From: Aporhodopirellula sallentina SM41
GTDB lineage: Bacteria; Planctomycetota; Planctomycetia; Pirellulales; Pirellulaceae
Direction: 5' to 3'
NCBI RefSeq assembly: GCF_000346505.1
Contig: NZ_ANOH01000074.1
Coordinates: 1-41,593 of the forward strand
DNA length: 41,593 nt
Shown here: piece after piece, positions 35,870 to 41,593 of the stretch
How positions within the stretch are numbered: position 1 is the stretch's first letter
Layout: each line of letters starts with the position of its first letter
Notes under the pieces: generated by a model
The model's database searches: none
What the model was told of the DNA's origin: nothing
The model's input: the letters and a program-made list of their open reading frames with translations, nothing else
Position numbers and translations under genes: made by a program

Positions 35870-37407
35870 GTCATTTATCTGATCAACGCATCGCAGAAAT
35901 ATTGGCGGCCTCGGACGCGCAGTCGCGGTTATCGCACTTAACACGTCGCTCGCTGTTCTCGCGTTCCGCCGCGGGACTCGGGGCAGCCGCGTTGGCTTCG
36001 CTCGAGGGAAACCGGGCGATGGGTGCAGACGTGGCATCGGTTACGTCCAATGAGCAACCGCCCGTGGCGGGCAGCGCCGCGTTCGGTGGGCGTCCCGATT
36101 TGCCACATCATCCGCCAGCAGCGAAACGGGCCATCTACTTGTTCATGTCCGGCGCACCCAGCCAAATGGACATGTGGGATCACAAACCGGCGATGGCGGA
36201 ATGGTTCGATAAAGATCTGCCCGAATCGATTCGCCAGGGCCAACGACTCACCACGATGACCAGCGGCCAGGCTCGGTTCCCGATCGCGCCGAGCATCTAC
36301 CAGTTCGCTCCACACGGAAAGAACGGCACGATGGCGAGTGAGTTGATCCCGCACATGGCCGGCAAAGTCGACGAGATCGCGTTGGTCAAATCGATGTACA
36401 CCGAAGCGATCAACCATGATCCGGCGATCACCTACATTTGCACAGGGAATCAGTTGCCCGGCAAAGCGTCGCTCGGTGCGTGGTTGAGTTATGGCCTGGG
36501 GACCGAAAACGCGGACCTGCCCGCGTTCGTCGTCATGACGGCCTCGTGGACCGGACGAAAACAGGCACAGGCACTATATAACCGGTTGTGGGGCAGCGGT
36601 TTCCTGCCGAGCCGTTATCAAGGCGTTGCCCTTCGCAGCAGTGGCGACCCAGTGTTGTATCTCTCGAACCCATCGGGCATCGATTCGCGAGTCCGTCGAC
36701 GGATGCTCGATACGTTGGCGGATTTGAATGAGGAGACGCTCCGCCGGATTGGTGATCCGGAAACCGATGCACGAATCGCTCAGTACGAAATGGCGTTCCG
36801 GATGCAAACGAGTGTGCCGGAATTGACGGACCTAAGCGACGAGCCGCAACATGTTTTGGATCTGTACGGTCCCGATGTGCTGAAACCGGGGACCTACGCG
36901 AACTGTTGCTTGATGGCACGCCGGATGGCCGAACGCGGCGTTCGGTTCACGCAGATTTTCCATCGTGGATGGGACCAACACGGCGCGTTGCCGAAGGATT
37001 TACCGAATCAGTGTCGTGATACCGATCAACCCTCGGCAGGCTTGCTGACCGATTTGAAGCAGCGTGGCTTGCTAGACGACACACTCGTTGTCTGGGGTGG
37101 CGAATTCGGCCGAACGATCTATTGCCAAGGCAAATTGACGAAAACGGATTACGGACGTGATCACCATCCGAAGTGCTTCACGGTCTGGATGGCGGGAGCG
37201 GGAATGAAACAAGGAATCGTTCACGGCGAAACGGATGAGTTCAGCTACAACATCGTGAAAGACCCGGTTCACATTCGCGACCTCAACGCGACGATCCTCG
37301 ATCAACTCGGGATCGACCACCAAAGGTTCACGTACCCGTTCCAAGGGCTCGACCAGAAACTGACCGGCGTCGAAGAAAGCCGCGTAGTTCGAGAACTGCT
37401 GGCCTGA
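35866..37407 (+). CDS. DUF1501 protein with Tat-like signal
   Basis: 513 aa, start overlapping the upstream stop (ATGA), so the pair is co-translated. Residues about 25-48 are a twin-arginine leader ([20 protein letters not shown]). The rest matches DUF1501, an alkaline-phosphatase-superfamily-like fold: [69 protein letters not shown] and [18 protein letters not shown]1501 and PSD1 proteins are habitual partners in planctomycetes, so both probably act in one exported complex or pathway. The substrate is unknown. Confidence 0.95.
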   Translation: MSHLSDQRIAEILAASDAQSRLSHLTRRSLFSRSAAGLGAAALASLEGNRAMGADVASVTSNEQPPVAGSAAFGGRPDLPHHPPAAKRAIYLFMSGAPSQMDMWDHKPAMAEWFDKDLPESIRQGQRLTTMTSGQARFPIAPSIYQFAPHGKNGTMASELIPHMAGKVDEIALVKSMYTEAINHDPAITYICTGNQLPGKASLGAWLSYGLGTENADLPAFVVMTASWTGRKQAQALYNRLWGSGFLPSRYQGVALRSSGDPVLYLSNPSGIDSRVRRRMLDTLADLNEETLRRIGDPETDARIAQYEMAFRMQTSVPELTDLSDEPQHVLDLYGPDVLKPGTYANCCLMARRMAERGVRFTQIFHRGWDQHGALPKDLPNQCRDTDQPSAGLLTDLKQRGLLDDTLVVWGGEFGRTIYCQGKLTKTDYGRDHHPKCFTVWMAGAGMKQGIVHGETDEFSYNIVKDPVHIRDLNATILDQLGIDHQRFTYPFQGLDQKLTGVEESRVVRELLA

Positions 37408-37495
37408 TACACGTGGTTGTATCAGCAGGTGGTGTGGTCGATGATGTCTGCGTTCGTTTTCCGATCGACAGAGCCTCTATTAACATCACATCCAC

Positions 37496-37964
37496 ATGTT
37501 TTTCGTCGCAGTTGCCACGACCGTTGGCGCCGGATTGGTAACGGGATTGCTGTTCGCGTTTTTCAAATTTTGTCATGCGTGCGTTGGCGGACATCCCGGG
37601 TCCACAGGGCATGCTGGCAATGCAGCGGATCAATCTGCGGATCATCAATCCTTTGTTCGTGCTGCTGTTTCTCGGCACGCCAGTGTGCTGCTTGGTGCTC
37701 GCGTTTGTCGCGATACAAAGTTTGGATTCGCCGGGCAGTCTTACAACGTTGTTGGGGGCGGCCTGCTATCTGATCGGGCCCTTCGGCATCACGATGCTGA
37801 AGAACGTCCCGCTGAACAATCGACTCGCCGCGGCGGAGTTATCCGATACCGATACGGTTTGGGCCGACTATCAGATTCGTTGGCAGCGGTGGAACCACAT
37901 TCGAACATGGATCGGCATCGTGTCGATGGCGTTGCTCGCGGCAGGAATGCAGAGGTTCGGTTGA
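37496..37964 (+). pseudogene. DUF1772-like membrane protein gene with a one-base frameshift
   Basis: The N-terminal part (MFFVAVATTVGAGLVTGLLF, then AFFKF) is read in one frame from the ATG at 37496. The rest (VMRALADIPGPQGMLAMQRI ... MLKNVPLNNRLAAAEL ... WQRWNHIRTWIGIVSMAL) is in the +1 frame to 37964. Joined at the TTTT run 37568-37571, with one T too many, the two give a typical DUF1772 protein of about 155 aa with four TM helices. Neither half alone is complete: a start at 37575 would lack the first helix. The family is uncharacterised or anthrone-oxygenase-like. The cause may be a mutation, a sequencing error at the homopolymer, or +1 slippage. Confidence 0.75.
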
Positions 37965-38019
37965 GTCGTTATCCGAATACCTGAGATTTCAGTAATGATG
38001 TCGCTGAGTTCCGGGACGT

Positions 38020-38040
38020 CTGAATTCTATCGCATCCAAC
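38020..38040. repeat. R1 intergenic repeat, copy 5
   Basis: CTGAATTCTATCGCATCCAA followed by C; preceded by GATGTCGCTGAGTTCCGGGA, which resembles the sequence before R1 copy 1 (GATGTCGTC...TTCGGAGG). Confidence 0.55.
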
Positions 38041-38089
38041 TATGGGAAATGTCCCCGCCAAATCGGCATCTGCCCAGGGTCGCGAAACT

Positions 38090-38135
38090 CGCCAAGAGTT
38101 TCGGCAGGCCCCCGCGAAGCACTGAAAGTCTTGGC
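38090..38135. repeat. R2 palindromic repeat, copy 3
   Basis: CGCCAAGAGTTTCGG (38090-38104) pairs with CTGAAAGTCTTGGC (38122-38135). The right arm has diverged slightly from the 19530 copy. Confidence 0.75.
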
Positions 38136-38179
38136 AGCCTGTTGATTCAATGGGAGACCCTGAGGGTAGCGATGGTTAC

Positions 38180-38201
38180 TAGCCCGACGCGCGAGCGAGG
38201 G
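38180..38201. repeat. R4 half-element
   Basis: TAGCCCGACGCGCGAGCGAG followed by GG resembles the left arm of the complete R4 at 38307-38358 (CAGCCCGGCGAGCGAGGGG). Only one arm is present here. Confidence 0.45.
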
Positions 38202-38210
38202 TTTGATGCA

Positions 38211-38305
38211 TTCGTTTAACGGGCAGCCAAAGGCGACCTACTTGCTACTGCACGTCGCCTACGGCTACCGGTTAAACGAAAACAGGTTGATTCTTGATTA
38301 AATCG
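38211..38305. repeat. R3 palindromic repeat, copy 3 with conserved flank
   Basis: TTCGTTTAAC (38211-38220) and GTTAAACGAAAA (38271-38282) are the inverted ends. Inside and in the flank to 38305 it matches copy 2 (17232-17325) with few substitutions and one small indel, 21 kb away. Confidence 0.82.
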
Positions 38306-38306
38306 G

Positions 38307-38358
38307 CAGCCCGGCGAGCGAGGGGTTGGGTGTGATCCCTTGCTTGCGCTGCGGGCTG
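38307..38358. repeat. R4 palindromic repeat, complete copy
   Basis: CAGCCCG (38307-38313) and CGGGCTG (38352-38358) are perfect ends; inside, AGCGAGGG and CCCTTGCTTGCGCT pair imperfectly around a short loop. Confidence 0.6.
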
Positions 38359-38370
38359 GTAAATCGACAG

Positions 38371-38430
38371 GCCGCTGAGAGCTTCGGCAGGGCCGTGCGG
38401 AGCGCCGAAAGTCGTGGCGACTATCGCTAC
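38371..38430. repeat. R2 palindromic repeat, degenerate copy 4
   Basis: GCCGCTGAGAGCTTCGGC on the left pairs partly with GCCGAAAGTCGTGGCG at 38404-38419, and CGCTAC closes the right end. It has several changes relative to the other R2 copies. Confidence 0.6.
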
Positions 38431-38491
38431 GGAGTTCACTCAGGTTTTGGGTGATCAATTTTTGGCCGCGATACGTGACGTTCTCGGGCTG

Positions 38492-39421
38492 CTACGCGTC
38501 TTTGGGTTTCTCGTAGAATTTGCTGAGATCGAACTCTTGGCGTTGTTCCTGTTCCATCAACTTGATGCGAGATTCGAGGCGTTCGATTCGGCGCAGCATC
38601 GCGGGAATGGTGTCGCGATCGGTTTCTTGTTTGACCGGACGGGGCACCGGTGGGTAGCCGAGGTGCCGCTGCATGGCGCCAAACAAGTACACCGGGTCTT
38701 TGCGGCGGTTCGCTAGCGCGATGCGGCCTTCTTTTTCGCCGAACAGGAAGGGTCCTTTGTCGTCGAGTTCGACTTTCTCTTCGATCAACCGCCGCTCGTA
38801 TTCTTCACTGGCGAGGAAGAGGATGTCCGCCATATCGACGAGTCCCACGTTCGCTCTGAGTTCGAGCAACCATTTTGCCCACGCGGCGTCATAGACCGGG
38901 TCGTTGCTCATCGCGGTAAGCCCCGCGTCATAACCGAGCCGATTGCGTGAGATCGCTTCGAACTGGAAAAAGAAAAAGCCACTTCGGGCTCTCTGGATCA
39001 TCGTGTCGGGCGTCATCGGTTTGCCGCCACGGGAGGCGGTAGCGAACGATTCGCCGAGATTGCCGCTCGCATCGATCGATTCGAGCGAAGCGGTGTAGTC
39101 GGCTCGCAACTTTGCGTCGGCCTGCAACACCTGGAGAGCGACGTGGATCGTGAAGCGTCCGGTTTCTCGTTCCGATTCACGGATCAGGAACGTTTGGACG
39201 GGAGCGAAGTAATGTGACAGACGCATCATCGCGTCACCCATCAACCCCGAGTGCCGCAGTTCGGTGAGCATGAAATCGATCGCCATCGGTAACCGCGTCG
39301 TGGCGAGCAGTTCATGGCGGAGTTGGCCGAGCAGTTCTTGCATCGGCGTCTGCTCGGCGATGCGTTCACGCAGAAGGTCGAAGAGGTAAGCCTGTTCGAC
39401 GTATTCGGCGTTATCGAGCAT
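38492..39421 (-). CDS. unknown protein with C-terminal coiled coil
   Basis: 309 aa from the ATG at 39421; the frame also allows a TTG at 39436. No signal peptide and no TM helix, so cytoplasmic. Mainly helical. Distinct stretches include PMQELLGQLRHELLATTRLP, GLMGDAMMRLSHYFAPVQTF and FFFFQFEAISRNRLGYDAGL. The C-terminus (PAMLRRIERLESRIKLMEQE) has a heptad pattern suited to oligomerisation. I do not recognise the family. It lies 256 nt downstream of glgB on the same strand. Confidence 0.72.
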   Translation of the reverse strand: MLDNAEYVEQAYLFDLLRERIAEQTPMQELLGQLRHELLATTRLPMAIDFMLTELRHSGLMGDAMMRLSHYFAPVQTFLIRESERETGRFTIHVALQVLQADAKLRADYTASLESIDASGNLGESFATASRGGKPMTPDTMIQRARSGFFFFQFEAISRNRLGYDAGLTAMSNDPVYDAAWAKWLLELRANVGLVDMADILFLASEEYERRLIEEKVELDDKGPFLFGEKEGRIALANRRKDPVYLFGAMQRHLGYPPVPRPVKQETDRDTIPAMLRRIERLESRIKLMEQEQRQEFDLSKFYEKPKDA

Positions 39422-39436
39422 GAACGAAATTCTCAA

Positions 39437-39677
39437 AGAGCGGAGGATAGCGCCGGTGAGTCAGCAAACTCGCGTGAGACTTGCGTCACAATCGTCGCGG
39501 TCCGTGTGATACGCCGGACGGTGAATGGTTGAACCGAATTACTCGGCCGTCCATTCACAACGTCGAGTTATACCACCTTCCGGCCAGTCGGACACGCCGC
39601 CTCCACGGGAGGGCGATGAAGGCGGGCGGTCCGAAGGTGATGCGGGTGGACAGCGTCTTGCTGCCCCCGCGGCAAAA
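39437..39677. other. interval between glgB and the coiled-coil gene, with an inverted repeat
   Basis: GTGAATGG (39521-39528) and CCATTCAC (39551-39558) are perfect 8-bp arms 22 nt apart. It could be a transcript hairpin after glgB or chance. No gene is supported here. Confidence 0.35.
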
Positions 39678-41593
39678 CTACTGCTCCAAACGCAGGATCG
39701 TCGTTCCCAGTGGTGGCAGCGTGACCGCGATGCTGTCCGGACGACCGTGGTGTCCGATTCCTCGCGAATGAGCACCGGGATAGTTGCCAACGTTGCTGCC
39801 GCCGTAGGCCTCACTATCGCTGTTGAAGACTTCTTTCCAGAAGCCTGCTTCCGGCACACCGATCGGATAGTTTTCACGAACGACCGGTGTGAAGTTGCTG
39901 CAGATCAACATCGGTGCCGTGCCAGGCATTCCCTTACGGAGATAAACCAGCGTGCTGTCTTGGGCGTTTTGGCAATCGATCCACTCAAAACCTTCGGGGC
40001 CAAAGTCATAGTGGTGCAGTGCGGCGTTGTCGACGACCAACTTGTTCAAATCGGAGACGAGTTGTTGTACGCCACGATGGGTGTCGAAGTCGAGCAACAT
40101 CCACTGCGGGCCGTCGTCCTCATTCCACTCGTTCCACTGAGCCAATTCACCTCCCATGAACAGCAACTTCTTACCCGGGTGCGTCCACATGTAAGTGTAG
40201 AGCAACCGAAGGTTCGCAAACTTCTGCCACATGTCGCCGGGCATTTGGCTGATCAGCGATCCCTTGCCGTGGACCACTTCGTCATGCGAGAGCGGCAGCA
40301 TGAAGTTTTCGGTGAACGCGTAGATCAGGCTGAACGTGAGTTCGTTTTGGTGGTATTGCCGGTGAATCGGCTCGTTCCGCATATAACGCAACGTGTCGTT
40401 CATCCAACCCATGTTCCACTTGTACGTGAATCCAAGGCCGCCTTCGCTGGTCGGTTTCGAAACACCCGGCCATGCCGTTGACTCCTCGGCGGCGGTGACC
40501 ACGCCGGGGTAGTTCTCATGCACGGCGTCGTTGAATTCCCGAAGGAAGTCGATCGACTCGAGATTCTCGCGACCGCCATATCGGTTCGGAATCCACTCGC
40601 CATCTTCGCGGCTGTAATCGAGGTACAGCATCGATGCGACCGCGTCGACGCGGAGGCCATCGATGTGATATTTATCGAGCCAGAACAGAGCGTTCGCAAT
40701 CAGGAAGTTCTTCACTTCGTTGCGGCCAAAGTTGAAGATCATCGTTCCCCAATCGGGATGCTCGCCCTGACGCGGGTCGGCATGTTCGTACAACGCCGAA
40801 CCGTCGAATCGACGCAGGCCGTGATCGTCTTTCGGGAAGTGCGCGGGCACCCAATCGATCAAAACGCCGATGCCGTTTTGGTGCAAGTGATCGACGAAGA
40901 ACATGAAGTCTTCCGGATTACCATGCCGGCTGGTCGGTGCAAAGTATCCGACGCTTTGGTATCCCCATGAGCCGGTGAAGGGGTGTTCGCTGATCGGCAT
41001 CAACTCGACGTGAGTGAAATTCATCCGGTGGCAGTAGTCGGACAAACGACGGGCGAGGTCACGGTAGTCCAACCATCCGTGCGTGCGACCGGGTCCTTTT
41101 TGCCAACTGCCGAGATGGACTTCGTAGACGTTCATCGGCGCGTGCATCGGATCGAACTCGGCACGTTCCTGCAGCCAACTTTCGTCGTTCCATGCGTACG
41201 AGTTGATGTCCGAAATGATGTTCGCGGTCAACGGTGGCAGTTCGGATGCGAACGCGAGCGGATCGCACTTGTCCATCCACTGACCGTGCTCGCTGAGGAT
41301 CCGGAACTTGTATCGTTGTCCCGATTTAGCGCTCGGGATGAACAGTTCCCAGATGCCGAGGTTAGGCAATTGGCGAGCACCGTGTTGCCGTCCGTCCCAA
41401 CCGTTGAAGTCACCGACGACCTGCACCGCACGAGCATTGGGCGCCCACACGGCGAAGTTGACTCCTTCGACGCCATTGACAGTGCGTAGTTGGGCACCGA
41501 GTCGTTCATAGAGGCCGTGGTGCCGGCCTTCACCGATCAGGTAACGATCGAAATCAGAAAGCAAACTCGGGGTCGCGTAGGGGTCGGTCGTTT
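39678..41593 (-). CDS. glgB: 1,4-alpha-glucan branching enzyme, N-terminus cut by window edge
   Basis: The visible part is about 638 aa and stays open through the right edge. The edge residues (DPYATPS, then [20 protein letters not shown]) match an internal GlgB segment, so the true start lies outside and the TTG at 41564 is not it. It forms alpha-1,6 branches in glycogen. A CBM48-type domain ([20 protein letters not shown]) precedes the GH13 core: [11 protein letters not shown], then [18 protein letters not shown] (nucleophile Asp), [12 protein letters not shown] (acid/base Glu) and [15 protein letters not shown] (third Asp). An all-beta C-terminal domain ends at [10 protein letters not shown]. 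All catalytic residues are intact. Confidence 0.96.
   Translation of the reverse strand, partial: TTDPYATPSLLSDFDRYLIGEGRHHGLYERLGAQLRTVNGVEGVNFAVWAPNARAVQVVGDFNGWDGRQHGARQLPNLGIWELFIPSAKSGQRYKFRILSEHGQWMDKCDPLAFASELPPLTANIISDINSYAWNDESWLQERAEFDPMHAPMNVYEVHLGSWQKGPGRTHGWLDYRDLARRLSDYCHRMNFTHVELMPISEHPFTGSWGYQSVGYFAPTSRHGNPEDFMFFVDHLHQNGIGVLIDWVPAHFPKDDHGLRRFDGSALYEHADPRQGEHPDWGTMIFNFGRNEVKNFLIANALFWLDKYHIDGLRVDAVASMLYLDYSREDGEWIPNRYGGRENLESIDFLREFNDAVHENYPGVVTAAEESTAWPGVSKPTSEGGLGFTYKWNMGWMNDTLRYMRNEPIHRQYHQNELTFSLIYAFTENFMLPLSHDEVVHGKGSLISQMPGDMWQKFANLRLLYTYMWTHPGKKLLFMGGELAQWNEWNEDDGPQWMLLDFDTHRGVQQLVSDLNKLVVDNAALHHYDFGPEGFEWIDCQNAQDSTLVYLRKGMPGTAPMLICSNFTPVVRENYPIGVPEAGFWKEVFNSDSEAYGGSNVGNYPGAHSRGIGHHGRPDSIAVTLPPLGTTILRLEQ

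Larger units (their letters stand above)
37965..38491. other. mosaic of palindromic intergenic repeats
   Basis: The 527 nt after the DUF1772 remnant hold, in order, R1, R2, half of R4, R3, full R4 and a degenerate R2, nearly touching each other. No gene is supported. Details are in the individual repeat entries. Confidence 0.75.

Noticed and set aside
37565-37571. AAATTTT as a -1 slippery heptamer in the DUF1772 gene
   Set aside because: In the upstream frame it reads AAA TTT T, not X XXY YYZ, and the needed shift is +1, not -1.
41562-41564. TTG at 41564 as the start of glgB
   Set aside because: The frame is open to the edge and the residues before it (DPYATPS) match an internal GlgB segment, so the start is outside the window.

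Overview
The window looks like a chromosomal segment from a marine planctomycete of the Rhodopirellula/Pirellulaceae type; this is inferred from gene families, not from a marker gene. The families that point there are a PSCyt1-PSCyt2(DUF1549)-PSD1(DUF1553) protein coupled to a DUF1501 protein, a DUF1559 pseudopilin-like protein, dockerin-bearing extracellular proteins that open with an LExRRxLA motif, several PQQ/BamB-like propellers, and many palindromic intergenic repeats. No rRNA, tRNA, CRISPR, transposase or phage gene was seen.

Region 1 (1-6830, minus strand): two small secreted Cys- or Cys/His-rich proteins (the first cut by the left edge), a secreted DUF4198-like/Kelch protein, a carboxypeptidase-regulatory-like lipoprotein overlapping a DUF1559 pseudopilin-like gene, a three-TM membrane protein, and a secreted prenyltransferase/squalene-oxidase-repeat protein with a Tat-like leader. 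The left part may be a metal-handling envelope cluster (inference). Region 2 (7447-16995, plus strand): an EF-hand secreted protein, an animal-type heme peroxidase with a dockerin, a small secreted coiled-coil-like protein, a membrane-anchored terpenoid-cyclase-fold protein, an ECF-type sigma factor, a very acidic matrixin-like metalloprotease with dockerin and EF-hands, and a two-zinc-ribbon protein.

Region 3 (17412-28215): a PQQ-propeller protein (minus), a DoxX-like membrane protein (plus), then the most interesting block. A tight minus-strand operon encodes a squalene-hopene-cyclase-family protein with a DxDDT motif, a DUF116-polyprenyl synthetase fusion, and a chorismate-lyase-like protein, with a 5-nt gap and a 4-nt overlap. 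It is divergent from a class I DAHP synthase, followed by an UPF0173 metallo-hydrolase and hisC. Shikimate entry, a possible chorismate-to-hydroxybenzoate step, polyprenyl diphosphate synthesis and terpene cyclisation therefore lie side by side, which suggests an undescribed terpenoid or meroterpenoid pathway (inference).

Region 4 (28216-41593): two arrays of hairpin-rich repeats (units of 194-200 and 158 bp) flank a PQQ-propeller gene and a membrane protein with a degenerate metzincin motif. Next come the PSCyt/PSD1-DUF1501 pair, a DUF1772 gene broken by one extra T, a mosaic of at least four palindromic repeat families, a conserved-looking unknown gene, and the C-terminal part of glgB running off the right edge.

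Intergenic DNA is unusually structured. Four palindromic repeat families, called R1 to R4 here, recur between genes and are often stacked side by side; a fifth, R5, forms the two arrays.
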